Shown one piece after another: positions 25,012-33,816 of a stretch of 64,000 nt of DNA (position 1 is its first letter; each line of letters begins with the position of its first letter). A program made the position numbers and the translations under genes. Source of the DNA: Persicitalea sp038235275 (GTDB taxonomy: Bacteria > Bacteroidota > Bacteroidia > Cytophagales > Spirosomataceae); assembly GCA_038235275.1 (NCBI GenBank), contig JBBSUC010000023.1, forward strand, positions 1 to 64,000, read 5' to 3'. Below the pieces are notes generated by a model. That model saw only the letters and a program-made list of their open reading frames with translations, had not been told where the DNA came from and did no database searches.

Positions 25012-25842
25012 TTAAATCAGCGCAACCCCTTGCATGTGCTTCTCAGCCTCCGGCAAAATCTCACAATTATCCCAAATCCCCGTGAGTAGCGTTTTGGCGT
25101 AGGCATCGGGAAGCTCCTTTTCGAGCATTAACCGATTTGCCAGCGTGTTATCGTAGGTGAAGGATTCAAGCGAATAGGATAATTTCCCGCCCGTATCGTC
25201 CAGCAGTAGATACCAAGTGCGCGGCGTACCGTCGTTGGCAGGCATGCCGATGACCCCGGCGTTGAGCCAAGAATATTTCTCTCGCAGGTCGGCAAAAGGT
25301 AGCCCGGCGTGGCCCGCCAGGATCACTTCTGACTGGGTGGCTTTGAAATGTGTTTCTTTCGTAGCCCCGGGTGTGGATTTGAAGATATATTCCGAAACGT
25401 GCGCCGGGGAGCCGTGAACTACCGCCACCGACTTTCCGGCGTACTCGAAAAAAAGCTGTTGGGGCAATTCTGCCATCCACTTTATGGATGCTGCCGATAG
25501 CGAGCGGACGGCAAAAGGAAACCAAGTGCGGGAGAACAAATCGCAGCGTCCGCCTTTGGTGTAGTTGCAGCCGCAGTCGTCCTCACCCTCAACGATATTT
25601 TGCTCCACATTGCCCGAAATGCAATGAATGCCCCAACTTTTCACAAGTTGAACGGACTCTTCGGGTTGAGCGCAGTAGCCGACTACATCACCCGTGCAAA
25701 TGATGTTTTGGGGCGGAATGCCAAGTCGAGCCGCAATGTTTTGTAGTTCGGTGAGGGCTTGAAGGTTGGAATAAGGCCCGCCAAAAACCAAAAGCTTTCC
25801 AGTGAGCGGGCCGAGGTTGAGGGTTTTGGGCGGGTCAATCAT
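25012..25842 (-). CDS. calcineurin-like metallophosphoesterase, variant motif I
   Basis: A 276-residue cytosolic phosphoesterase-fold protein. Recognisable motifs are CTGDVVGYCAQPEE (motif II), SGNVEQNI (GN-E in place of GNHE), VAVVHGSP and ILAGHAGLPF (GHxx-type). Motif I, normally GDxHG with two metal ligands, reads FGGPYSNLQAL (residues 20-30), so the aspartate and histidine are missing. A Cys-rich insert EGEDDCGCNYTKGGRCDLF is unusual. Either the metal site is rearranged or the protein is a non-catalytic homologue. It overlaps the end of the symporter gene by 8 bp and belongs to the SusC-SusD-symporter unit. Confidence 0.78.
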   Translation of the reverse strand: MIDPPKTLNLGPLTGKLLVFGGPYSNLQALTELQNIAARLGIPPQNIICTGDVVGYCAQPEESVQLVKSWGIHCISGNVEQNIVEGEDDCGCNYTKGGRCDLFSRTWFPFAVRSLSAASIKWMAELPQQLFFEYAGKSVAVVHGSPAHVSEYIFKSTPGATKETHFKATQSEVILAGHAGLPFADLREKYSWLNAGVIGMPANDGTPRTWYLLLDDTGGKLSYSLESFTYDNTLANRLMLEKELPDAYAKTLLTGIWDNCEILPEAEKHMQGVALI

Positions 25843-27211
25843 TTGTACCTTTCACACTGAGCGTAGTCGAAGTGCCAAAAGTAGCACTTATCCCAAACAC
25901 GGCGAAGCAATAGGCCGTCGTGACCAAATTTGTACTCAAAAGCGAAGCGTATTTGCCATCGGTGAAAATAAGCCAATCGGGTAAGGGCAGGAAAGTCAGC
26001 ACTCCGCCGATTAGCAAGCCGCCCACTACTGACAAGTGAAAAGCCGCGCGCGGGACTTTGGCATTCCAAAATAAAAAAATGGGAGCCAAACCCAGCACCA
26101 CCGTCCCACTAATGGTAGTGGCGGAAAGGATGGTCGGGTCGAAGAAAACGGGGATGGTGCCAAGCAGCGTCAGGCCTACCATCGCCAGGCGCCCCGTGGA
26201 AACTTTGGGCAGCGGCGAGCGGCTGAGGTCGATGCTGACCATCTTGGAAAAAGACGCCATCGCCGAATCCAGCGTAGACGCGGCCGAGGTGACCATGATG
26301 AGGTTCATGAGCAACAACATGGGGGCACCAAAATACTTGGCCGCCACCACGGGAGCCTCGCCTTCCAACCCCTGCAAGCGGGTAAAAATGCCGACGAAAC
26401 TAAAAAACACGATGCACAAAGCCCCGATCAGCCCCGCCCACAAATAAGATTTTAGGGTAGTTTTTGGGTCGGAAATAAAACCCCGATCGGTTAGGACGGG
26501 GTCGTGGAAAGGATAGCTGAAACACTGCATAACGGCCACCAGGAGCAAATCGAGGCCGTGGGCCATATCCCAGGTGCCACTGGACACGAAGGGCTTCAGG
26601 CCACCGCTTTGCGCGGGAAAAATAAATCCCAAAATCACCACCAGTAGCACCACGAATAGAGCCATTTGAATCACATCCGTCATAATCGAGCTACTCATGC
26701 CGCCTTTGAGCGTGTAGGCCAGGGTGAGCAGGGTGAATACGACGATGGCAACGTAGTAGGGCGTGGTTCCCGTGGCGCCGAAGTAGCTGCCAATGACGAT
26801 GGTGTTGGACCAAATCTCATTGTACAACCGGATTATGATCAGAAAGGTAAATACCACTACCGCACCGCGCCCAAACTTGCTTTCCAGAAAGTGGTGGATG
26901 CTGCGAAAGCCGCCTTTGGTACGTAGTTGCACGATCACTAGCCCCGCCACCACAAAGGAAAGATAGTAACCAGCGTAAGCCACGCCGCCCACCAAGCCAA
27001 AACTTTGCCCCAAATTGGCCGCGTTCGTGATCGACTTGGCAAACAGCCACGAAATCACCAGGCTGCTCGTCAGAAATACCGCATTAGGTGCCTGCTCACG
27101 ACGACTCCCCCGAAAAAATTCGGCAGCCGTCCGCGAAAGCGGTGCCACAAAATACAGCCCCACACTCGACGCGAGGACCAGAAGCCATTGGAGAGCGGTG
27201 ACGGTGGTCAT
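25835..27211 (-). CDS. sodium:solute symporter family protein
   Basis: A 458-residue integral membrane transporter with about 13 hydrophobic helices. SSF-family features include the N-terminal LLVLASSVGLYFVAPLSR, SSLVISWLFAKSITNAANLG, TLAYTLKGGMSSSIMTDVIQ (the Gly-rich, Asp-containing segment typical of SSS transporters) and SAASTLDSAMASFSKMVSID in the sodium-site helix. The solute is unknown. It follows susD after a hairpin and is translationally overlapped with the phosphoesterase, suggesting it brings the product of SusCD-captured material across the inner membrane. Confidence 0.9.
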   Translation of the reverse strand: MTTVTALQWLLVLASSVGLYFVAPLSRTAAEFFRGSRREQAPNAVFLTSSLVISWLFAKSITNAANLGQSFGLVGGVAYAGYYLSFVVAGLVIVQLRTKGGFRSIHHFLESKFGRGAVVVFTFLIIIRLYNEIWSNTIVIGSYFGATGTTPYYVAIVVFTLLTLAYTLKGGMSSSIMTDVIQMALFVVLLVVILGFIFPAQSGGLKPFVSSGTWDMAHGLDLLLVAVMQCFSYPFHDPVLTDRGFISDPKTTLKSYLWAGLIGALCIVFFSFVGIFTRLQGLEGEAPVVAAKYFGAPMLLLMNLIMVTSAASTLDSAMASFSKMVSIDLSRSPLPKVSTGRLAMVGLTLLGTIPVFFDPTILSATTISGTVVLGLAPIFLFWNAKVPRAAFHLSVVGGLLIGGVLTFLPLPDWLIFTDGKYASLLSTNLVTTAYCFAVFGISATFGTSTTLSVKGTND

Positions 27212-27220
27212 TTTAATTTT

Positions 27221-27293
27221 GAATTAGTGATTGAGAGATTGAGAGATTATTGCTTTCGCCTGATTATTCTCTCAATCTCTCAATCACTAATTC
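27221..27293. repeat. long hairpin A with conserved loop
   Basis: Arms 27221-27246 and 27268-27293 are 26-bp perfect inverted repeats built from gattgaga-like units. The centre contains TTGCTTTCGCCTGAT (27250-27264), identical to the loop of the hairpin between susC and susD. It lies in the gap between susD and the symporter gene and may stop or stabilise the upstream mRNA. Confidence 0.9.
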
Positions 27294-27307
27294 TCTCATT
27301 GTTTGCT

Positions 27308-28753
27308 TTACTTCCCCCACCAAGTCGCCACATTCACGCTGTTGCCGTTCGTTTTGGCGGCGGCGGCCTGAAAAGCGGCGGCGTTCAGCGCGGCTTCGCT
27401 GCCGGGGTAGGGCAGGCGGACGGGAATCTTGTTGTCGTTCAGACTGGCCGAAATCATTTTTAGCATCGGGAAGCCCGTGCGACGCCATTCGATCCAGCCC
27501 TCGTAGCCGTTGTCGATACTGGCGATCCATTTCTGGGTGACGATTTGCTCGATGGCATTCTGACCGCTGGCTTTGTAGGCGATCAGCGGGCGCGTCAGGT
27601 AATCGGCGGGCAGCGGCGTGAGCCAGTAGGCAAAGGCCTGCGTGATGCCTTTTTCGTACCAATCCTTGGCGGAGGCACCGATGAAGCCCTTTTCGGCGGC
27701 TTCGGCCAGCCAGAAGCTGGTTTCGTAGGCCGTCATGTAGTTGGCGTTCAGCTTTTCGGAGTTTTCCCGGAAAATAGCCCCCGACAGCGAGTAGTTGGAT
27801 ACCGAAATCGACAATTTGGAAGCATCCGGGCCGTTCAGCAAACCTTTGTAAACTTTGGGATCAGTAGCGGTAGGGCGGAAGTACACCGCCACGCGCGGGT
27901 CCTGCCGCTCGGCCAGAATCTCCTCGATGGTTTTGGACATGATGAAAAGGTTGTAGTCACCGATCCGGGCCGTGGCCATACGGAAATTGTTGGGCTGCGA
28001 GGCCGTAAACTTGAAAGTCGCGTTGTCGGTGGCGGCTTTGATAAAATTACCCTCGCTGTACACGGCCTGCAAACGGGCCTTTACATCGACCTTACCCGAA
28101 ATTCGCATCAGGTACTTGATCTTCAAAGAATTGGCAAAAAGTACCCACTTGTTCAAATTACCGCTGTAAATAATATCGCCTTCTAGCTTCGTCGCGCCCT
28201 TGTAGTTTTTAATCGCCGCCACGGCTTTATCCAAATTATCCAGAATGCCGCCGGACGCGGTATAAATCGCTTCCTGTGTGTCGTACTTGGGCAGAATCAC
28301 GCCCGACTTTCCCGAAAGTGCCTCCGAATAAGGGACATCGCCGTACAAATCCGTGAGCGCGGCGGCCAGGTAGGCTTTAAGCACCAAAGCCGGACCTTCA
28401 TAGACGGTAAAGGCCGGATTGGCCCGCGACTTTTGCAATAAAATCTCGTTGTCCCGCAAATTGGCGTACAGAAACGGCCAGGCGTTACCGCCGTACTGCG
28501 GCTCGGTGAGGCTGTGGCGGTCGAAGAGGTTGAAGTCGATGGCCGTGAAGTACTGTCCCAGCAAATTCCCCGCCACGAAGCCCTCATAGGACATCTGCTC
28601 ATTGTAGTCGAACAACACCTTGCGCAGCAACAGCGATGGCTGCACATCCACGGGAGCATTGGGGTTGGTGTTTATTTCCTGAAAGTCCTTGGTGCAGGAT
28701 AGCATTGTGCCAAGGAGGAGGAAAAGCATTAGTTTGGTAAGCGTCGTTTTCAT
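27308..28753 (-). CDS. SusD/RagB family nutrient-binding lipoprotein
   Basis: A 481-residue outer-membrane surface lipoprotein. ATG 28753 (MKTTLTKLMLFLLLGTMLSC, lipid Cys20) is the start; an upstream extension merely translates hairpin B. The N-terminal TKDFQEINTNPNAP and the later GFPMLKMISASLNDN / RLPYPGSEAALN segments fit the SusD_2/SusD-like subgroup with TPR-like helices. It would cap the adjacent SusC TonB-dependent channel and bind substrate at the cell surface. Order is SusC, hairpin, SusD, hairpin, symporter, phosphoesterase. No polysaccharide lyase or glycosidase is directly attached, so the ligand may be a small molecule or oligomer. Confidence 0.92.
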   Translation of the reverse strand: MKTTLTKLMLFLLLGTMLSCTKDFQEINTNPNAPVDVQPSLLLRKVLFDYNEQMSYEGFVAGNLLGQYFTAIDFNLFDRHSLTEPQYGGNAWPFLYANLRDNEILLQKSRANPAFTVYEGPALVLKAYLAAALTDLYGDVPYSEALSGKSGVILPKYDTQEAIYTASGGILDNLDKAVAAIKNYKGATKLEGDIIYSGNLNKWVLFANSLKIKYLMRISGKVDVKARLQAVYSEGNFIKAATDNATFKFTASQPNNFRMATARIGDYNLFIMSKTIEEILAERQDPRVAVYFRPTATDPKVYKGLLNGPDASKLSISVSNYSLSGAIFRENSEKLNANYMTAYETSFWLAEAAEKGFIGASAKDWYEKGITQAFAYWLTPLPADYLTRPLIAYKASGQNAIEQIVTQKWIASIDNGYEGWIEWRRTGFPMLKMISASLNDNKIPVRLPYPGSEAALNAAAFQAAAAKTNGNSVNVATWWGK

Positions 28754-28776
28754 AAGATAATTAGAGATTGAGTGAT

Positions 28777-28827
28777 TGAGAGAATGAGTGAATGTTGCTT
28801 TCGCCTGATCATTCACTCATTCTCTCA
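28777..28827. repeat. hairpin B with conserved loop
   Basis: Arms 28777-28794 and 28810-28827 are 18-bp perfect inverted repeats closing the 15-nt loop TTGCTTTCGCCTGAT (28795-28809), identical to hairpin A although the stem sequence differs. Just outside, 28846-28865 is the reverse complement of 27211-27230, so flanking sequence is shared too. It sits between susC and susD. Confidence 0.9.
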
Positions 28828-28858
28828 CAGCGCGGGCTGCCCCGTCACTAATTCAAAA

Positions 28859-31800
28859 TTAAAACCCAACCGTCAACTTAACCCCCACATTCCGACTCGT
28901 TGGGTATGTCATGTCCTCCACGCCGCTTTGGAGTTGCTGGCCCTGGAGAGAGGTTTGTTCGGGGTCGAAGTGGGGGATGTGCGAAAAGGCAAACAGGTTG
29001 CGGCCCACCAGGGCGACGGTCAGTTCCTGCATCCGCAGTTTTTGCAGGAAGCCCGTAGTGGCGGGCAGCGTGTAGCCAATGCTCAGTTGGCGCAGTTTCA
29101 GGTAAGAAGCGTCATAGACGTTATTTTCCTCGTGGTTGCGGTCATAGTACATGCGGTAATACGTCTCGGCGGGAATTGCCTTGGTATTTGGAGCGTAGTT
29201 GGGGTTTTCCTTGGTGCCCGTGTTCACTACGCCCTTGGCCACAATGCCCGTTTCGGGGCGGTCAGCGGTTTCTTTCAATTGGCCTGCTACGCCCGCCAGC
29301 GAGAGGGTTCGGGAAACCAGAATGCCGCCCTGCCGCCAGTCGAGCAGGAAGCCGAGGTTCCAATTCTTCACCCGCAGTTGATTGTAAAATCCCAGCATGA
29401 AATCAGGATTGTAGTTGCCCAGTTTTTTGAGGGTGTTGTCCACGATATAGCTGCCGTTCGCGCCCACGATAAAATCGCCGTTTTCATTTTTCTGGTAACC
29501 CGTTCCCCAGAGGGAACCCATACGGTCGCCTTTGTTGACCAGGTACCAAACGGTTTGGTTCACGTTATCGTAAATCCGGTTGTAGCCCAGCGTTAGCGTC
29601 CCGGCTTCGTCGGGCAGTGACTCGACAGTCGTGCGGTTCCGGCTAAAATTCAGCGTCATGTCCCACTTGATGTTTTTATTCAAAACCGGCACATAATTCA
29701 CGATTGCTTCCAAACCGCGCGAGCGGATAGAGCCACCGTTGATGACGCGCTCGCCGTAGCCCGTTGCCAGCGTAATGGGCAGCGACAGGATTTGGTTGCT
29801 CGTCAGCGCATCGTAGTAGGTCACGTCAAAGCCCAGGCGGTCGCCGAAGAAGCGGACATCCGCGCCGACTTCGTAGGAGGTCGTCGATTCCGGTTTCAAG
29901 TTGGCGTTGGCGATGAAATTCTGGTCGCTGAACGTGGGCTGCGAATACACGGGCGTCTTGGCGTTGAACACGCCCGACGTTTGGTAGGGATTGGTATCGT
30001 TGCCGACGTTCGCTACGCTCGCCCTAATCTTGGCAAAGGACATGACGTAGGGCAAGTCGAACTGGTTGGAAAGCACCCAACTCGCCGACACCGACGGGTA
30101 AAAGAAAGAAGTATTGGCCGTGGAGGTCGGCGTCGCCAGGGCACTCGACCAGTCGTTGCGGCCCGTGACATCCACGAAAAGGACATCTTTGTAGCCCAGT
30201 TTCAGCAAACCGTACAGACTATTGATGCGCTTGTCGGCCACTTGCTGGTAGGCTTCCACGGGCGAGGCGGCGTTGTTAAGCTTGAACACGCCCGGCTGCG
30301 CCAGCGACAGTGCCTGGTACTGCTCGAAGGAAGCCCTTTGGTCCATCCGGTTGCCGCCCGCCGAAATATCCACCGAAAACTGTCCCAGTTCCTTGCGGTA
30401 GTTAAGGAGGAAATCGGTGTTTACTTCCCGGAAAAAGACGTTGTTCTCGGCGTAAGCCCCGTTTTTGAAGCGGTTGCTGCTGTACGCCCGGCGGAACTGC
30501 CGCTTCTCGCTGGAATAATCCATGCCGCTGCGCACCATCAGCGACAGGTCGTTGGTAAGGTCGGCGGTTACGGCCAGGTTGCCGATGAGGCGGTCGCGGT
30601 TGAACGAGTTGCGGTTTTCGTAAAGCGTGAAATAGGGATTGTCGAAATACGTGTAGTTATACGAGTATTGCTGCACGCCTTCCAGCCCCGGCTGCCAGTA
30701 CTGTTTCATCGGCTCGATGTCCGTTTGGCGACCTAACCAGGCGCTCAGCGCGTAGTTGATATTTTCGGAGCCGTACTTAGTGGCGGGTCGGTTGTCGCTG
30801 TTGGAGTTGATGTAGTTGAGCGATGAACTGATTTTTAGCCGCTTCACGGGTTGAAAAGCCAACCGCGCCGCCAGGGTTTTACGCTTCAAATCCACGCCCG
30901 GAATGGTAGACTGGCTGTTCAGGTCGGTGTACGAAAGGCGGTAGTTGCCCTTGTCATACCCGCCCGAAATCGCCAGATTGTTAATCGCCGTGTGGCCCGT
31001 TTCGTAGAAATTCTTGATGTTGTCAGGATGCGAAATGAAGGGCGTCGGCGTGATGGCCGCCCCGCCGTGCACGGCCACATCGCCGCCGCGCACGACCCGC
31101 CCGTCGGGCAGCGTCACGGGGCTGTCGTACTGCTGAATGAGTTCGCCGGCGTCAAGCTTGGGTCCGTAACTGTACGAAATATTGTCGTTGATGCCCGCGC
31201 TCAGGCCATCGACGTATTTGAATTTGCCGCTGTTTCCCTGGCCGTAGCTGTTCTGAAACTGCGGCAGTTGAAAGGGGCGCTCCGCAAAGAAGGTGCTGTT
31301 GAAGCTCACGCCAATGCCTTTACCGTTGCGGGCGCTACTGCTGCCATCCTTGGTCGTAATCAGAATTACGCCGTTGGAGGCACGGGTCCCGTAGAGCGCC
31401 GCCGCGCTTGGCCCTTTCAGTACCGATACCGCCGCGATGTCGTCGGGGTTTATTTCCATGCCGCCATTGCCGAAGTCGATTTCCTGGAAGCCGTTGGCAT
31501 CATCGTCCACTCGGTTGACGGTGGTGCGGTTATTGATGACGATGCCATCCACGACGAACAGTGGGTTGTTGTTGGTAAAAGACGACTCGCCGCGAATCGT
31601 AATTTTTGAAGAGGACCCCACGCCCGTCGAACCCGCGTTGATGGTCACGCCCGCTACTTTTCCGGTTAGATTGTCAAGAAAGTTGGGTGCTTTTACCTCA
31701 TTGAGTTCACGACCTTCGACTTTCTGTATCGCGTAGCCGAGGTTTTTGGAATTTCTTTCCAAACCCAAAGCCGTCACGACGACCTCGTTGAGGGAAAGTC

Positions 31801-32083
31801 CTTCTTCCAGTGAAACGATAAGGTCTTTTTGGTCCGTGTAAGTGATTTCCTGCGTACGAAAACCAATGTACGAAAAGACCAGAACGTCGTTCTTACTAAG
31901 GTTGGCCAGGGTGAATTTTCCGTCAGCCCCCGTCAGTGTACCCGCCAGCGTGTTTCTGACCAGCACCGAAACCCCGCTGATGGGTTCCTGGGAGCTTTTG
32001 TCTTTCACTTGCCCGGTCAGGGTTTGGGCGTAAAGGTGAAGTTGAATCAAGGCGAAAACCACCGAGAGTAGTGCTTTTTTCAT
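28859..32083 (-). CDS. SusC/RagA TonB-dependent outer membrane transporter
   Basis: A 1074-residue outer-membrane channel. The start at ATG 32083 gives a clean signal (MKKALLSVVFALIQLHLYAQ). An N-terminal CarboxypepD_reg-like domain (LTGQVKDKSSQEPISGVSVL) and a TonB-box region precede the plug. The plug is marked by FLDNLTGKVAGVTINAG, the FVVDGIVINNR segment and SVLKGPSAAALYGTRASNGV. A 22-strand barrel follows, ending TYPTSRNVGVKLTVGF. Energy comes from TonB/ExbBD, not in this window. It forms the uptake complex with the SusD homologue 106 bp downstream. Confidence 0.96.
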   Translation of the reverse strand: MKKALLSVVFALIQLHLYAQTLTGQVKDKSSQEPISGVSVLVRNTLAGTLTGADGKFTLANLSKNDVLVFSYIGFRTQEITYTDQKDLIVSLEEGLSLNEVVVTALGLERNSKNLGYAIQKVEGRELNEVKAPNFLDNLTGKVAGVTINAGSTGVGSSSKITIRGESSFTNNNPLFVVDGIVINNRTTVNRVDDDANGFQEIDFGNGGMEINPDDIAAVSVLKGPSAAALYGTRASNGVILITTKDGSSSARNGKGIGVSFNSTFFAERPFQLPQFQNSYGQGNSGKFKYVDGLSAGINDNISYSYGPKLDAGELIQQYDSPVTLPDGRVVRGGDVAVHGGAAITPTPFISHPDNIKNFYETGHTAINNLAISGGYDKGNYRLSYTDLNSQSTIPGVDLKRKTLAARLAFQPVKRLKISSSLNYINSNSDNRPATKYGSENINYALSAWLGRQTDIEPMKQYWQPGLEGVQQYSYNYTYFDNPYFTLYENRNSFNRDRLIGNLAVTADLTNDLSLMVRSGMDYSSEKRQFRRAYSSNRFKNGAYAENNVFFREVNTDFLLNYRKELGQFSVDISAGGNRMDQRASFEQYQALSLAQPGVFKLNNAASPVEAYQQVADKRINSLYGLLKLGYKDVLFVDVTGRNDWSSALATPTSTANTSFFYPSVSASWVLSNQFDLPYVMSFAKIRASVANVGNDTNPYQTSGVFNAKTPVYSQPTFSDQNFIANANLKPESTTSYEVGADVRFFGDRLGFDVTYYDALTSNQILSLPITLATGYGERVINGGSIRSRGLEAIVNYVPVLNKNIKWDMTLNFSRNRTTVESLPDEAGTLTLGYNRIYDNVNQTVWYLVNKGDRMGSLWGTGYQKNENGDFIVGANGSYIVDNTLKKLGNYNPDFMLGFYNQLRVKNWNLGFLLDWRQGGILVSRTLSLAGVAGQLKETADRPETGIVAKGVVNTGTKENPNYAPNTKAIPAETYYRMYYDRNHEENNVYDASYLKLRQLSIGYTLPATTGFLQKLRMQELTVALVGRNLFAFSHIPHFDPEQTSLQGQQLQSGVEDMTYPTSRNVGVKLTVGF

Positions 32084-32137
32084 GCAGTTTTTTGTGGGTA
32101 GTAAAATTGAACAGGGGGTAACTTTGGCTATTGTACG

Positions 32138-32145
32138 CAAAATTA
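32138..32145 (-). promoter_or_regulatory. candidate -7 element for susC
   Basis: Minus-strand TAATTTTG (32145-32138) matches TAnnTTTG and would give a leader of about 50 nt before the susC ATG. No TTG-type -33 box is found at the normal spacing, so control by another sigma factor or activator is possible. Confidence 0.4.
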
Positions 32146-32265
32146 GGGCCGGGGGTTTGCTTTTTTCGTCAGTAAATGTGAAATATCCTCAATTATTTCG
32201 GGCGATCTTCTTTTTATCCAACGAAATGACTTTGCGATGCTTAATTTAATTAAACCCCGCATTCT

Positions 32266-33711
32266 ATGAAACCGGCTAGTCGCAGATTTTTTATTAAAAA
32301 AACCGGTATCAGCCTCGCTGGCTTTTCTTTTCGTGATATTTCCAGTCTTTTTGCCGAAACAAAAAAGGAAGCCCGGGTTTTCTTTACCACGGGCTGCAAA
32401 ACCACCGAGGTCATGCCTACCTCCGCTATCCTCTGGACGCGGCTCTGCGGGCAGGAAAAACCAAACCCCGTCACGCATAAGCGTTTGGGAAAAGTTTTCC
32501 GCTATCCCATTGATTTTGATGAAAATGCGCCTGTCGTCGAAATGGACGGCGCAGTGGCGGGTGGGGTCGGACTGGTCAGAGCTACGCTTACCAGCGGTTC
32601 GAGTACCCTTCGCTCGGATTGGCAGGAGGCAAAGGCCGAAGATGATTTTACGGTAAAAATTCCCTTTGAGAATCTGAAGCCAAATACTACGTATCAAATT
32701 CTCTGGGAAGCCAAACCTGCCAAAAAAGAAGAAATCTCCACCCATTCCGGCACGTTCAGCACCGCACCCGCCGCGCCAACCGTGAAACCCCTCCATCTCG
32801 TGACCTCCACTTGCCAGTACTTTTGGAGCCACGACGACGACGAACGCGGCTTCAAGACCTACGATAGCATGGCTCGGCTTAACCCGGATTTTTTTCTGCA
32901 AACGGGCGACTACGTCTATTACGATAAGCCCGGTCCACTGGCCAAGACGCTGGAAAAGGCCCGCCACAAATGGCACGCGATGGATGGCTGGCCCGCGCTG
33001 CGGGAGTTTTACCAAAAAACGCCCGTTTATTTGCTCAAAGACGACCATGACCTGCTGGATGACGACAGTGGGCCGACCTCTCCGGCCTATGGGACGTTGA
33101 CTTTTGAAGACGGGCTGAAAGTGTGGCGCGAAAACGTGCCGCTGGCCGACCGGCCCTACCGCACTTTCCGCTGGGGCAAGGATTTGCAAATCTGGCTGGC
33201 TGAAGGACGCGAGTTTCGTTCCCCGAATAAAGCACCCGATAGCCCCGGAAAAACGATTTGGGGTGAAGCCCAAAAGACGTGGTTCCAGGAAACTGTCGAA
33301 GCATCGGACGCCACTTTTAAAATCCTGTTCTCTCCCACCCCGATCGTTGGCCCCGACCGGGGGAAGAAAACCGACAACCACGCCAACGACGCCTTCCACA
33401 CCGAAGGCGAATGGTTGCGGAAATACCTGGCCGCGCAACAGAATATGTACGTCGTCAACGGCGACCGCCACTGGCAGTACGTGTCGGTGGACGCCGAAAC
33501 GGGTTTGATGGAGTTCGGCTCAGGCCCTGTCAGCGACGCCCACGCGCAGGGCTGGGAAGAGGGCGACGTGCGGCCCGCACATCGTTTCTTACGGGTGAAG
33601 GGTGGTTTTCTCGGCGTGAAGGTCATGCGGGAAGGCGGCCCGCCGACCATTGTTTTTACGCACTATGACGTGGAGGGTAATACGGTGCATAGCGAGACGA
33701 GGAACGCCTAG
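32266..33711 (+). CDS. PhoD-like alkaline phosphatase family protein
   Basis: A 481-residue exported metallophosphatase. The N-terminus SRRFFIKKTGISLAGFSF is a Tat signal. A beta-sandwich N-domain (AILWTRLCG, LKPNTTYQILWEA) is followed by the catalytic part. Metal-ligand motifs are TSTCQYFW, LQTGDYVYYDK, YLLKDDHDLLDDDSG and VNGDRHWQYVS. PhoD enzymes hydrolyse phosphodiesters and monoesters and use Fe/Ca in characterised cases. It is divergent from susC, 182 bp apart, which suggests a shared role in scavenging organic phosphorus. Confidence 0.9.
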   Translation: MKPASRRFFIKKTGISLAGFSFRDISSLFAETKKEARVFFTTGCKTTEVMPTSAILWTRLCGQEKPNPVTHKRLGKVFRYPIDFDENAPVVEMDGAVAGGVGLVRATLTSGSSTLRSDWQEAKAEDDFTVKIPFENLKPNTTYQILWEAKPAKKEEISTHSGTFSTAPAAPTVKPLHLVTSTCQYFWSHDDDERGFKTYDSMARLNPDFFLQTGDYVYYDKPGPLAKTLEKARHKWHAMDGWPALREFYQKTPVYLLKDDHDLLDDDSGPTSPAYGTLTFEDGLKVWRENVPLADRPYRTFRWGKDLQIWLAEGREFRSPNKAPDSPGKTIWGEAQKTWFQETVEASDATFKILFSPTPIVGPDRGKKTDNHANDAFHTEGEWLRKYLAAQQNMYVVNGDRHWQYVSVDAETGLMEFGSGPVSDAHAQGWEEGDVRPAHRFLRVKGGFLGVKVMREGGPPTIVFTHYDVEGNTVHSETRNA

Positions 33712-33737
33712 CGGAATGAAGTCTGAAAAACGGACTC

Positions 33738-33767
33738 TTGAAAACTCCGTCGCTTTGGCTATCTTTA
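33738..33767 (+). promoter_or_regulatory. candidate promoter for dienelactone hydrolase gene
   Basis: TTG (33738-33740), a 19-nt spacer and TATCTTTA (33760-33767) resemble the Bacteroidota -33/-7 pair with one deviation at the last -7 base. It lies 50 nt before the ATG at 33817. Confidence 0.5.
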
Positions 33768-33816
33768 ACAGATTGCTTACCAAAATTTTCATAAACCAAA
33801 CCTAAACGGGTCTGCC

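Noticed and set aside
28754..28816. Upstream extension of susD
   Set aside because: It would translate hairpin B; the lipoprotein signal begins at the ATG at 28753.
32143..33471. 442-codon open frame antisense to the PhoD gene
   Set aside because: It mirrors codon-third-position bias of the real gene, has no recognisable domain or start context, and PhoD is certain on the other strand.
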